Assembly (NCBI RefSeq): GCF_014306105.1 | Contig: NZ_JACRVF010000003.1 | Coordinates: 310,001 to 374,000 of the forward strand | Reading direction: 5' to 3' | DNA length: 64,000 nt | Origin: Pontibacter cellulosilyticus | Lineage (GTDB): Bacteria; Bacteroidota; Bacteroidia; Cytophagales; Hymenobacteraceae | In this document: piece by piece, positions 37,306 to 46,292 of the stretch | How the letters are laid out: every line of letters starts with the position of its first letter | Position numbering within the stretch: position 1 is the stretch's first letter | Program-made: the position numbers and the translations under genes | The notes under the pieces: model-generated | What the model was told of the DNA's origin: nothing | What the model saw: only the letters and a program-made list of their open reading frames with translations | Database searches by the model: none

Positions 37306-37621
37306 AATTAATAGCTTTCATAGTTAAACAATAGATTGAATTCATCAAAAACACCTTTAAACAAGGTGTGAACACACCACAGAAGTGGTGTAATAAAGTA
37401 AAATCAACAAAGGGTGAGGTGCAGCAGCAGAGATGCTGCGCGGATATAGGAGGGTGATAACCTATAGTAGACTAGTGGTATAAAAAAAAGCCGGGCAACT
37501 TATCACCAGACTTAGGGCACTTTATTATACTGTAATAGTTAAATAAAGTATGTACTTTTTACTAATTTATTTTCACTACAGCCTGCCTATACAATAGCAG
37601 GCTGTAGTGAAAAACAGATTT
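37306..37621. other. Structured intergenic region with several short inverted repeats
   Basis: 316 bases without a gene between two related lipoprotein genes. Going left to right: ACACCTT/AAGGTGT at 37350-37368, ACACCAC/GTGGTGT at 37374-37391, GCAGCA/TGCTGC at 37424-37439, GGTGATAA...TTATCACC spanning about 37452-37506, and a 17-bp terminator at 37570-37613. The first three lie 45-134 bases upstream of the 37305 start codon, so they could fold in its 5' leader. Confidence 0.5.
37570..37613 (-). terminator. Terminator of the 37622 lipoprotein gene
   Basis: A perfect 17-bp stem TTTTCACTACAGCCTGC (37570-37586) with its complement at 37597-37613, 8 bases after the stop codon on the minus strand, ending in T residues. 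Confidence 0.88.
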
Positions 37622-38320
37622 TTAGCTTCTGCAGAACTCAATCACATCAATAGCGCCAGAGCCTGCTCTTTTGCCTTCGCCGCCAAAAGTAACACGTATT
37701 TTAGCTACGCCAGGTGTGTCTCCTGTATTCAGACGGGTGGCGCCGTAGGCACCTGTAACTGGCAACTTAAAAGTCTTGATTACTCTACCGTTCTTATCAA
37801 GCAGCTCTAACTTAGAGTCGGCTTCATCTTCAGTGATATCAAGCACGTGGATGGCCTTTAGATTTATGCTACCCATAGCAGCGAAGTCCATCTCTACACG
37901 GCTGCCCTGGTTATAGATAGCGGTGGATTTACCGTGTACCTTACCGGCAGTAAGTACATGGCCCATTGGTCTGATAGCTTCTTTATTAGGAGTGATAAAG
38001 TTCTTGTTTTTAGCGTCAGGCTGGCTTGTATTGTAAAGTATAGCTGCGTTAGTATTCTGATAATCACCTTTGTTTGATCTTAGCTGCGCAGATACACGCA
38101 CTGGTGTACCTTCGCTATACACTGTAGTTATTGCACCTGCTCCAGTCTCTATCTGGTTGTAGCCATCAAATTCTATAACTTCACAAGTACCTGGAGCTGT
38201 ACCGAAGTTCTTACTGTCGCTTACTGTAAACGGTGAAGTTGCTTCGCTTTCATTCTCACAGCTCAACAACACAAAGCTAAACGCAAATACACACAGGGAT
38301 TTTAAAGTAAACTTTTCCAT
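37622..38320 (-). CDS. Lipoprotein, paralogue of the middle domain of the 36226 gene product
   Basis: 232 residues from the ATG at 38320 (MEKFTLKSLCVFAF); a GTG two codons earlier is possible. The lipobox is FVLLSC. The domain has CEVIEFDGYN near its start, MDFAAMGSINLKAIHVLDI in the middle and the ending AGSGAIDVIEFC. The same order of blocks appears in the neighbouring 36226 protein, so the two come from a common ancestor. It lacks the TQGYWKNH tail. It has its own terminator. Function is unknown; a beta-sandwich surface domain is plausible. Confidence 0.75.
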   Translation of the reverse strand: MEKFTLKSLCVFAFSFVLLSCENESEATSPFTVSDSKNFGTAPGTCEVIEFDGYNQIETGAGAITTVYSEGTPVRVSAQLRSNKGDYQNTNAAILYNTSQPDAKNKNFITPNKEAIRPMGHVLTAGKVHGKSTAIYNQGSRVEMDFAAMGSINLKAIHVLDITEDEADSKLELLDKNGRVIKTFKLPVTGAYGATRLNTGDTPGVAKIRVTFGGEGKRAGSGAIDVIEFCRS

Positions 38321-38602
38321 ACACACACTTTAGAAATATTATTACATACTACCAGTCCTTACCATTCGGCACAATTACTCACCTGCTGCGCAAATGGCAG
38401 GAAGTGTTTGAATTACAGGCTATTGAAGCTTAGGTAATTAAGAGGGGAATTGTAAGAACTGCTTTGGGGGTGTTTACGGCAGATATTTACGAGGGTTAAT
38501 TATTTTTTTATTTTTTTAGTGAAATTTTTAATACACAAAAACAGCCTTACAATATATAAAATCAACAATTTACATATACTACCATATCTTGATAGTACAA
38601 TA

Positions 38603-39802
38603 TTAGCGAATATATTTCTGCAAGAACTTAGGCTGGTCCAGCTGCTTTTTCGGTAAGAGAATCAGGTACAGAAAAGCCACCATACTACAGGCCGCCGCAA
38701 CCATAAATGTGCGCGAAAAGTTTGCTGATGCATTATTATACAGCCACCCCGAGCAGAGGGCACCTAAACCGATGCCTGCCTCCAGGGCGATGTACATAGT
38801 TGCCATTGCCCGACCACGGTGCGCTTCATGGCTCAGATCAATTGTCCAGGCGTAGACGGTTGGGGAGTTCATACCCACGGCTACACCAAACACGACACCC
38901 GCCAGCAGCAGTTGTGTAGCAGATGTACTAAGGCCTACTGCCACCATAGCCAGTGCAAGTAACCCAGTGCTTACCCGCAGCACATTAATGCGCCCATACT
39001 TGTCGGAAGCACGGCCAGCCAGAAAACGGATAGCCAGGGAAGAAACTGTAAAACTGGTAAAGAAAAGGCCTTTGTTCCGGATGCCTAAGTACTCACTAAA
39101 ATCAGGGATGATGGTAAGTATGGTTCCGAAGGCAAACGTGGAGAAAAGCATTACAAAAGATGGCCCCCAAACACGCGGCTCAAATAGCTCCTGCCTAGAT
39201 ATTCGCAGCAACCCCATCCGGAAGCGGTGCGGGTTATCTACGGTTTCGTGCATGCGCACCAGCACTGCCACCGACAGGAAAGCCGTTACCGAAGAGGCAT
39301 AGAACATCGTGTTTACAGAAAACTGGTTAGCAATAGCACCGCCTAATGCCGGACCGGCAGCCATGCCCAAACTACCTGCAAGCCCCAGCAAACCCATTGC
39401 CTCTCCCCGCTTCTCTGCAGGTACTACATCGGCAACGTAGGCAGATGTACCGGTAGGAGTAAAACCCGTAGAAAAGCCATGTACAAACCGCAGCAGCAGA
39501 AAAGCCGCCACAGAACCCGTAACTGGGTAAAGCAAACCTGTTAGTATACATATAGCGCCACCCACCATCATCACAGGTATGCGGCCTATTTTATCGGCAA
39601 GCTTCCCGCTAAATGGTCTTGATAAACCGGCTGTTAGTGTGAACAGAGAGATAATGAGGCCTTTGTATTCTTCGCCTCCCAAACTGGAAAGGTAATCCGG
39701 AAGCTCCGGTATGATCATATTGAAGCTGGCAAAGAAGAGGAAGGAGCTCAGGCACAATAATCCAAACTGCAATCCGTAAATCCGCCTTATCTGCTCAGCC
39801 AT
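38603..39802 (-). CDS. Major facilitator superfamily transporter
   Basis: Inner membrane transporter with about 12 hydrophobic helices, 399 residues from the ATG at 39802 (MAEQIRRIYG); a longer frame starts only at a TTG. The loop 2-3 motif appears as GKLADKIGRIPVMMVGG, and its repeat in the second half as GRASDKYGRINVLRV. RFVHGFSTGFTPTGTSAYVAD in helices 4-5 is typical of drug or metabolite efflux MFS proteins. The substrate is not predictable. It stands alone, with unrelated genes on both sides. Confidence 0.9.
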   Translation of the reverse strand: MAEQIRRIYGLQFGLLCLSSFLFFASFNMIIPELPDYLSSLGGEEYKGLIISLFTLTAGLSRPFSGKLADKIGRIPVMMVGGAICILTGLLYPVTGSVAAFLLLRFVHGFSTGFTPTGTSAYVADVVPAEKRGEAMGLLGLAGSLGMAAGPALGGAIANQFSVNTMFYASSVTAFLSVAVLVRMHETVDNPHRFRMGLLRISRQELFEPRVWGPSFVMLFSTFAFGTILTIIPDFSEYLGIRNKGLFFTSFTVSSLAIRFLAGRASDKYGRINVLRVSTGLLALAMVAVGLSTSATQLLLAGVVFGVAVGMNSPTVYAWTIDLSHEAHRGRAMATMYIALEAGIGLGALCSGWLYNNASANFSRTFMVAAACSMVAFLYLILLPKKQLDQPKFLQKYIR

Positions 39803-39906
39803 ATCTTGCTTATAAAGCTGCAAATTTGGCAAAGCTTAGGCTCCTATGCCAGCAAAAGATGTGTTAAGTATAAAAATGTGACAGAAAGGACAGACAATGC
39901 ACCTTA

Positions 39907-40401
39907 CTATACAAGGGTATTTTGTTTTGAGGTCTGAACTCCGTTTACCATGATGCCCTTTTCCATTGCTGCCAGATGAATGCTCCTGGACACATGCAGC
40001 ACTACTTCCGGCTGCTGTATGTTACCCAAACGCATGGTTATACTTTCGCCGGACACCAGGTGGTACACAACAGCATGCGCTGATATTTCTAAAGCATCAA
40101 TATCTTGCCAGCTAACCTGCACTTCCCTAGAGAATACGGCCAACCTATACTTTATCCGCTCAGGAGTCATGGAGAAATAAGCATCTTTTGTGGCAAGGCG
40201 ATTGTTGGCAATTAACCATGCTACCATACCAGCACCTAAAATCAAAATACTGCTTACTGCCCAGCCAAGCCGAAACACATCCTGAATAAAAAGCTCACGG
40301 AATAAAGCATAAGCACCACCAGCAAACAGAAAGATACTAGCCCCCAGCAAATACCTCTTCATGAGCATAAGCTGTTTTTGCGGAAAAAGATTAATGTACA
40401 T
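39907..40401 (-). CDS. Small membrane protein with a PH-like C-terminal domain
   Basis: A 164-residue protein I do not recognise by name. Two hydrophobic helices (about 16-35 and 46-65) are followed by a soluble part with FSMTPERIKYRLAVFSREVQVSWQDIDALEI, the pattern of small bacterial PH-like domains. The start is uncertain: ATGs at codons 1, 12 and 14 are all usable; the third (40362, MKRYLLGAS) places the first helix right at the N-terminus. It ends 74 bases before the MFS transporter start on the same strand. Confidence 0.65.
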   Translation of the reverse strand: MYINLFPQKQLMLMKRYLLGASIFLFAGGAYALFRELFIQDVFRLGWAVSSILILGAGMVAWLIANNRLATKDAYFSMTPERIKYRLAVFSREVQVSWQDIDALEISAHAVVYHLVSGESITMRLGNIQQPEVVLHVSRSIHLAAMEKGIMVNGVQTSKQNTLV

Positions 40402-40770
40402 GTATTCGTATTAAGGTAATATCGATCGGCATTGCTTGTTATATAGCTATAACATCTTCAATCACTAAATCTCAACGTTTAGCACTGATAACTAATTACT
40501 TACAAATAAAACCGCAGAAAGTTTATAAACATCATTCATAATAATTATAGTTCTTTAACAAGATAGTTTTGGCTTATTAAATTTATTGCGCTGGTTAGCG
40601 AAAGCATAAATCTATATTTGAAAAATACAAAACAAACCATCGCCATTACATTTAAATAAGCTAAAGACTAAATATAGTAAAGTTTTAACATAGTCCAACT
40701 ATTGGTGCTTCTTTTGAAAGAACAGGACCTGTTAATGATTTTAAGTATATTGAGGTGCAAAAGAATTAAG
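40402..40770. other. Intergenic region before the HEAT/cyclophilin gene
   Basis: 369 AT-rich bases with no supported gene. On the plus strand a candidate promoter is TATATTTG at 40613-40620 with TTG at 40586-40588 (24-base spacer, longer than ideal). This would give a leader of about 145 bases. No hairpin terminator or repeat array was seen. Confidence 0.45.
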
Positions 40771-42711
40771 ATGAAAAAGCATATACTTATAGCCGGTGTC
40801 TTTATGGCTTTGGCGGCGTGTCAGCAGCTACCGCAGCAAAGCCCTGAAATTGCCGTGAACAAGTTTTCAGACACAACTTTACAGCAGATTTATACTTTGC
40901 AGGACGAGCGGAACACAACAGAACTGTTGCCATTTCTGCATCACAATAAGCCAAAATACCGCACAGAGGCGGCAATTGCCTTTGCCTCGGTGCAGGATAC
41001 GCTTGCTGTGTCTGACTTGCTAGCTCTGCTTTCTGATACAACTACAGCCGTTCGAAAAGCCGCAGCCTATGCCTTAGGACAAATCGGCCATAGTAAATCC
41101 GAGAGCAGCATTATTAACCATATGGCACATGAGGGTAAGCCAGAAGTACAGGCAGAGCTGCTGGAGGCACTGGGAAAATTAGCAACCCAGACTGGTGCAG
41201 AGTACCTGGCAAACTACAACGCCACTAACCCAACGTCTTTGGCCGGGCAGGCATGGGGCCTCTACAGAGCAGGTCTGCGTCAGCAGTACACCCCGAAGGG
41301 AGTAGAGCAAGCAGTAAAACTACTGTCATCTGTCAGACCATACGAGGCGCGTTTAGCGGCAGCCCATTTCCTGGCCCGCACTCCCCGCCTTGACCTAACC
41401 CCTTACCGACAGCCCCTGTTAACTGCCGCCACCTCCGATGCCGCCCCTGAAGTACGCATGGCGGTAACGCAGGCACTTGGCAAAGTAAAATCTTCCGACA
41501 AACCGCAGTTCCTGTCAAACATTGCCCAAAGCGACACAGATTACAGGGTTAGACTGAGCGCCATACGTGCCATGAGCGGGTCAGAGTTTAGCGAGATTAA
41601 ACCTGCCATATTTGCCGCCCTGCAGGATAAGAACATAAACACTGCTGTTGCTGCTGCTGAGTTTATACAGGCAAACCCAAAGGGCATAGAAGTAGAGCCT
41701 TTACTGCAGCTACTGCCCCAGATACAGGACGCACGCGTGCGAAGCGGCATAATCTGGGTGATGCTGCGCAATAGCCAGCCTCAGAACAGGAGCCTGTTCA
41801 ATAACCGCTACAAGCAACAGTATCAGAATGCCCGCACCCCATACGAAAAGGCATATTTGTTAAAGGCGCTCTCCGGAGATATAGAAAACTACAGCTACAT
41901 AGCCGAACAGATGTTTGCAGCCGAGCAGCCGATCATAGCCACTACCGGCATGGATGCACTTATTACGATGCGCCAGCAAAGCGATTTTCCGCGAAGGCTG
42001 GAGGCTGACTTTGCAGACATTTTTAAGCGGGCAGTTGGCTCTGGCGATGTAGCTTTAGTTGGCATGGCCGCGGCCGCCATCCGGGACCCGAAGCTTAACC
42101 TGCGCAGCCAGTACAAAGACTACAGCTTTTTAACGCAGGCCCAGCAGAAACTGCAGCTGCCCCGCGACATGGAAACCAACATAGAACTGCAGCGCACACT
42201 GGATTACCTCGGTGGCAAAAGAGAAAGTATAACCCCCGAGAACCCATTCACGCACCCGATCGATTGGGCTTTGGTGAAGAAAATTCCGGAGGGGCAGCAG
42301 GTGCTCCTGAAAACAGACAAAGGCACTATTGTGCTGCAGCTGTTTGTAGAAGATGCCCCTGGCTCTGTGGCTAACTTTGTGGAGCTGGCTCAGAAAAACT
42401 TTTTCGATAATTTATATTTCCACAGGGTAGTGCCAAACTTTGTGGTGCAAGGCGGCGACAAGCGCGGCGATGGCTGGGGAAGCTCCGACTACTCCATCCG
42501 ATCAGAGTTTGCACCATTGCACTACCGTGAGGGCTATGTGGGCATGGCCTCTGCCGGCAAGGACACTGAAAGCAACCAGTGGTTTATCACCCACTCTCCT
42601 GCTCCGCACCTAGATGGCAAGTATACCATCTTTGCCAAAGTGATAGACGGAATGGATGTGGTGCACCAACTCGAGGTAGGCGACAAGATCCTGGAGTTAA
42701 GTTTAAAGTAA
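40771..42711 (+). CDS. HEAT-repeat lipoprotein fused to a cyclophilin peptidyl-prolyl isomerase
   Basis: From the ATG at 40771 it has 646 residues with a lipobox (MALAAC). An earlier frame start gives 23 extra residues with no signal-like features and is rejected. Residues about 35-480 are helical HEAT-type repeats (AAIAFASVQDTLAVSDLLALL, AVRKAAAYALGQIGH, EVRMAVTQALGKV). Residues about 515-645 form a cyclophilin domain with FHRVVPNFVVQGGD and SNQWFITHSPAPHLDGKYTIFAKV. The mix suggests an envelope-anchored folding catalyst that docks clients or partners through the repeats. Confidence 0.9.
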   Translation: MKKHILIAGVFMALAACQQLPQQSPEIAVNKFSDTTLQQIYTLQDERNTTELLPFLHHNKPKYRTEAAIAFASVQDTLAVSDLLALLSDTTTAVRKAAAYALGQIGHSKSESSIINHMAHEGKPEVQAELLEALGKLATQTGAEYLANYNATNPTSLAGQAWGLYRAGLRQQYTPKGVEQAVKLLSSVRPYEARLAAAHFLARTPRLDLTPYRQPLLTAATSDAAPEVRMAVTQALGKVKSSDKPQFLSNIAQSDTDYRVRLSAIRAMSGSEFSEIKPAIFAALQDKNINTAVAAAEFIQANPKGIEVEPLLQLLPQIQDARVRSGIIWVMLRNSQPQNRSLFNNRYKQQYQNARTPYEKAYLLKALSGDIENYSYIAEQMFAAEQPIIATTGMDALITMRQQSDFPRRLEADFADIFKRAVGSGDVALVGMAAAAIRDPKLNLRSQYKDYSFLTQAQQKLQLPRDMETNIELQRTLDYLGGKRESITPENPFTHPIDWALVKKIPEGQQVLLKTDKGTIVLQLFVEDAPGSVANFVELAQKNFFDNLYFHRVVPNFVVQGGDKRGDGWGSSDYSIRSEFAPLHYREGYVGMASAGKDTESNQWFITHSPAPHLDGKYTIFAKVIDGMDVVHQLEVGDKILELSLK

Positions 42712-42755
42712 TAGAGGCAATTTATACTTATACTGGCAAGCAGCAAGTATAAAGT

Positions 42756-42787
42756 AAGAGAGGCGGCACCTGGGTGCCGCCTCTCTT
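42756..42787. terminator. Terminator between the cyclophilin gene and the thioredoxin-fold gene
   Basis: AAGAGAGGCGGCACC followed, after two bases, by its reverse complement: a 15-bp stem. It lies between converging genes ending at 42711 and 42810 and has T-rich sequence on its right side. Confidence 0.88.
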
Positions 42788-42809
42788 GCTTTATACTTTG
42801 GCTTATCTT

Positions 42810-43472
42810 TTAAGAACAACGCTCCACCAACTGCTCTTCAGGAGCTACCAGTTTACCCCACATCGGAATTAACTGTACAAACTCCTGTTGCAGAGTACGG
42901 CTGCGGTCTTTGGCATACCAGCCATGCAGTTTCTCTGCCATCTCTTTAAAAGGCATATTGTTATGTTTTGCCTCCATTACAAGGTTTTGTGCTGCCTCAG
43001 GTCGTGGTCCCCAGATACCTAGCACTTCCTTTGTTTCGGAGTGCAGAGCAATTAACTTAGGTATAGAGCGTCCACCGTTGGTCAGGTACGCATCCATTAT
43101 ATCGGGGTTTTCATCGCGCAGTAGTAGCTTAACTTCTACAACCGGCGAGGCATCTGCAATTTTAACAATAGCCGGAATGTTCTGCGCCGCATCGCCACAC
43201 CATGCTTCTGTAAGTATAACCCAGATCATAGGCGTTTGCAGGCTCAGCATTTTCTGCACCAGTTCGTCCTGCAGCACCGTGGTTTTCTCAACCCGCCGCA
43301 TGCGCTGCATGTTCATGCGGGTGTAATCTACCATGGCTTCTGAGTGGTCTGTTCCGGTTGTCTTGTTTTCGGCAAGCAGCTTGTCGATCATCTCGCGGTA
43401 CTGCGTGTAACTGATGGCGTTGTTAAGGATTTCTGTAGTAAAAAGGGTATTAGCTTTTAAGGTGTCAATCAT
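42810..43472 (-). CDS. Thioredoxin-fold protein with a CGDA active-site segment
   Basis: A 220-residue cytosolic protein. The thioredoxin-like core starts around 83 (IWVILTEAWCGDAAQNIPAI), with Cys92 in the position of the first active-site cysteine, but the usual second Cys is Ala (CGDA rather than CGPC). A cis-Pro loop is plausible in GGRSIPKLIAL. Before the core is a helical N-terminal region of 80 residues. With only one cysteine at the site it cannot act as a normal dithiol oxidoreductase; a monothiol, peroxidatic or structural role is possible. Related WCGDA proteins are common in Bacteroidota. Confidence 0.8.
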   Translation of the reverse strand: MIDTLKANTLFTTEILNNAISYTQYREMIDKLLAENKTTGTDHSEAMVDYTRMNMQRMRRVEKTTVLQDELVQKMLSLQTPMIWVILTEAWCGDAAQNIPAIVKIADASPVVEVKLLLRDENPDIMDAYLTNGGRSIPKLIALHSETKEVLGIWGPRPEAAQNLVMEAKHNNMPFKEMAEKLHGWYAKDRSRTLQQEFVQLIPMWGKLVAPEEQLVERCS

Positions 43473-43722
43473 AGGTAAATATTTGGTTCGAACACAGCTA
43501 TATCAATATATAGCCACTTATATATTACAAACCCAACATATAAATAGTTCCGATGCTGCTGCCTTGGACTCTTAAATTGGCAAAACTGGTCTATACTTAA
43601 GCACTCCCTATCCCTTGAATCACAACCTATTACCTCCTGTTGCCAGAACCTGAATAAAATTCAAACTTTTTTCTCATATCACCTGAGTTACCCTTTATTT
43701 TAGAGGTATCAACTAAGGATTG

Positions 43723-44649
43723 TTATTCATGCCCGGCTTTGTAGGCTTTCTCGCCGGCAGGTACCGGTATGGTTAGAAAGTTTTGCTTTGGAGGTAGCGG
43801 GCAAGTAGCGTATGGCACAAAGGCACAGGGCGGGTTAGTGGCTCTGTTAAAATCAAGTATAACTGTGCCATCTGCGCCAGGCTTATCAGCATAAAGGTAG
43901 CGGCCGGCGCCGTAGGTTTCGGTTCTGTTCGTCTTATCTGCAAAGATGATAAACAGCTTATTTCCCTCCGCTAGTGCATCCAGGCGGTGCTCCTGCCCAT
44001 CAACTTTAAAAACAAGGGTGCCCGGAGATGCTTCCTGTGAAGTTTGGCCCAGTACATTGGTAATAGCGATCTGTTTCGGGAAGGGGCTTGGCTCCAGTTT
44101 AGCCTCTAATTTCCAGTTAGCTGTAACATTGTAGCGTTCTATTCCTTTAAAATGTTGTCGGGCCTCGCTTTTCGAGTCGCGCAGCCTGACGCCATACTTG
44201 TCGCCGCGCTTTATCACAAACCAGCTCAGGGGGCCATACTTCATAACAGGCGCCTGCTGCATTTCAAGGCCGAAAACTACAGCCTGCTTTACAAGCTCCT
44301 CGTTTACAAGTATGGCTGTTGTGTCTTTTACCTCCAGCCTTACCTCATCACCTGAAAGTATAAACGCACCAGCCTCTGCTGCAATCTTCCCCTCCGGGAA
44401 AACAAAGTCATTGATTTCTGCACTGCCAAAGGTGTTTTTGCCCTCGTTTAACCAGAACAGACCCGCCAACGCCAACCAGCCTTCTTCGCTTTTCAGGCTT
44501 GCCTCCCGCTCTTTGTGCCACTCGTTTATACTTGCTACATAGGCGGCATTAGCAGCTCTGTCAGCTTCCGAAACTTCCGGTGTGCTGGTACAGGCTGTAA
44601 AAACCAAGGCAGTGGCACTCAAGAAAACGGTTGTGATTTTGTTGATCAT
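43723..44649 (-). CDS. DUF1684 domain-containing lipoprotein
   Basis: A 308-residue exported protein (signal with VFTAC, Cys20). It matches the DUF1684 pattern: WHKEREASLKSEEGWLALAGLFWL near the N-terminus, the inner segment YGVRLRDSKSEARQHFKGIERY, and the conserved ending DFNRATNPPCAFVPYATCPLPPKQN. The family has no settled function. It is a single gene on the minus strand, divergent from the EF-hand lipoprotein. Confidence 0.85.
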   Translation of the reverse strand: MINKITTVFLSATALVFTACTSTPEVSEADRAANAAYVASINEWHKEREASLKSEEGWLALAGLFWLNEGKNTFGSAEINDFVFPEGKIAAEAGAFILSGDEVRLEVKDTTAILVNEELVKQAVVFGLEMQQAPVMKYGPLSWFVIKRGDKYGVRLRDSKSEARQHFKGIERYNVTANWKLEAKLEPSPFPKQIAITNVLGQTSQEASPGTLVFKVDGQEHRLDALAEGNKLFIIFADKTNRTETYGAGRYLYADKPGADGTVILDFNRATNPPCAFVPYATCPLPPKQNFLTIPVPAGEKAYKAGHE

Positions 44650-45022
44650 GGCTGTTGAGGTTCCTTTATACTTATAGTATCGATTACCGATTTATACTTC
44701 TTTAAATAAAGCTGTGCCCACACCAAAATATAAACTACTAAAGCTTTCACCCTATATTTTAGGCACAAGTACTTTCAAATTTCCATTTTAAAGTTAACCT
44801 ATATCTTACAATACTTCTCATTAATATTAACTAAGGCATCACTTAGCAAAAAAGCATTGCATAGACACTTAATATTATTGGCACCTGGTTCCTTATTCGA
44901 TCAAAAGGGGCCTTCACTAACTTTTGTGCACGCTCACTAACTTTATGAACTAAATAAACCTTAATGATAGGCTAAACCGTAAAATATTAACATAAAGTGA
45001 TTTAGGATTTAAAAACACAATT
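44650..45022. other. Divergent intergenic region with a direct repeat
   Basis: 373 AT-rich bases without a supported gene. It contains TCACTAACTTT twice, at 44914-44924 and 44934-44944, exactly 20 bases apart, close to two helical turns, and about 80-110 bases before the EF-hand gene. No clear -7/-33 pair was found. Confidence 0.45.
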
Positions 45023-45619
45023 ATGAAAACAAATGAATTAAATATTTGGAAACTGTTGCGAACTGGTTTAAGCTGCACACTTGTAGTAGGCATGGTAGCC
45101 TGCGGTGGGGTTGAAGAGGCCGAAACAGATACCGAAGTAATGGACGAGACCACGGCTATGGAAGATGATGCCGGGGTAATGGATAACTGGGATAATGAGC
45201 GTTTTAACACATCATTTACAGAAACTGGCCGTTTTGCAGGTTGGGACGAAAATGACGACAATATGCTGGATGAAAACGAGTTTTACGGCAGCTATTACGA
45301 CACCTGGGATGTAAACGATGATAATATGCTGGACGAGAATGAGTGGAACACCGCATCCAGAGATTATGGCATGGAAGGCCAGAACTGGGCCGACTGGGAT
45401 GCAAACAAAGACAATAAACTAGATGAGAACGAGTTCCGTACTGGAGCCGCTAAAAACAACTACTACCGCGATTGGGATAAGAACCAGGACAAGATGCTGG
45501 ATGAACGTGAATACAGTGAAGGCATATTCTCTACATGGGACTCTGACCGCGATGGCTCTATTACGAATGACGAATACAACACCAGGTACAATAGATATTA
45601 TGGCAATAGAATGGAATAA
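45023..45619 (+). CDS. EF-hand calcium-binding lipoprotein with five loops
   Basis: A 198-residue acidic lipoprotein (lipobox VGMVAC, Cys27). Five EF-hand-like loops begin at residues 75, 96, 126, 152 and 173 (for example DENDDNMLDENE and DSDRDGSITNDE). Ligand positions 1, 3, 5 and 12 are filled in each, but loops 1-4 have Asn or Lys where Gly is usual at position 6; only the last is canonical. Loops are separated by short WD/Y-containing linkers. It probably binds Ca2+ or another divalent metal at the cell surface. It is a single gene with its own terminator. Confidence 0.88.
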   Translation: MKTNELNIWKLLRTGLSCTLVVGMVACGGVEEAETDTEVMDETTAMEDDAGVMDNWDNERFNTSFTETGRFAGWDENDDNMLDENEFYGSYYDTWDVNDDNMLDENEWNTASRDYGMEGQNWADWDANKDNKLDENEFRTGAAKNNYYRDWDKNQDKMLDEREYSEGIFSTWDSDRDGSITNDEYNTRYNRYYGNRME

Positions 45620-45971
45620 GCTTAAGATATAAATATCTATAAAATCAGAGCCTGCAGAACCCACTTCTGCAGGCTTTGATTTTTATCATATGTAATTACT
45701 TTATTAGTAAGGCTCCCATGGAAAGATGATTGCCTAGAGAATATAAGAGATATACAACCATTGTTAGTCAAAATCAATAGTAGCATCGCCAAAGAATAAT
45801 ATATTGGAAACACCCTTTAAGCCAACTTCGCTGTCTTATGGCCAAGTTCGTTGTTGTAAAAACCCTTAAGCCACAGACTCAAAGGCACCGAACTTTTAGA
45901 CAAACCGTCAAAAGTACCTCTATCTCCACGAAAACTTCCAACAAAAAGCCTACAGGAAAGTGCTTGGCACT
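45620..45971. other. Intergenic region between the EF-hand gene and yidD
   Basis: 352 bases. The left part holds the terminator at 45641-45683. From there to the yidD stop I see no gene; an open frame on the plus strand at 45838-46086 overlaps yidD in antisense and has no start or composition support. Confidence 0.5.
45641..45683 (+). terminator. Terminator of the EF-hand lipoprotein gene
   Basis: A 19-bp stem (45641-45659 with 45665-45683) with a single G-T pair, loop CCCAC, ending in GATTTTTAT. Confidence 0.9.
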
Positions 45972-46193
45972 TTACTGTACTGGGTCATATCCGCTGCCGC
46001 CCCAAGGGTGGCAACGGCCAATGCGCTTCAGCGCCATCCAGCCGCCTTTAAAAGGGCCATACTTGTTAACAGCCTGTACCGCATAAGTGGAGCAGGTGGG
46101 TGTGTAGCGGCAGGTAGCAGGCTTAAGCGGCGATATCAGGTGTTGGTAAACCCAGATCAGTGCCAGCATTATTTTCTTAAAAATCCAGGTCAT
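45972..46193 (-). CDS. yidD: Membrane protein insertion efficiency factor YidD
   Basis: A 73-residue peripheral membrane protein assisting YidC-dependent insertion. It carries the family core [21 protein letters not shown] and the ending [13 protein letters not shown] choose the ATG at 46193 ([10 protein letters not shown]); the frame extends upstream only to a TTG. It is not next to rnpA or rpmH here, so it is detached from its classical neighbourhood. It is divergent from the S46 peptidase gene. Confidence 0.95.
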   Translation of the reverse strand: MTWIFKKIMLALIWVYQHLISPLKPATCRYTPTCSTYAVQAVNKYGPFKGGWMALKRIGRCHPWGGSGYDPVQ

Positions 46194-46292
46194 GGTAAGG
46201 TTTTTGTGCAAATCTAAAGTTGCCTAACATACGTTAGGTAAAGCAATTTTTTATTAAATTAGCGACAGTTTAACTCATTTAAACAAACATTT

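Noticed and set aside
40702..40770. 23-residue N-terminal extension of the HEAT/cyclophilin protein
   Set aside because: It would place a hydrophilic, basic stretch before the lipoprotein signal; the ATG at 40771 begins the signal peptide directly.
45838..46086. A small plus-strand open frame upstream of the S46 peptidase
   Set aside because: It is antisense to yidD, which has the family motif, and the part outside yidD shows no domain or start-site support.
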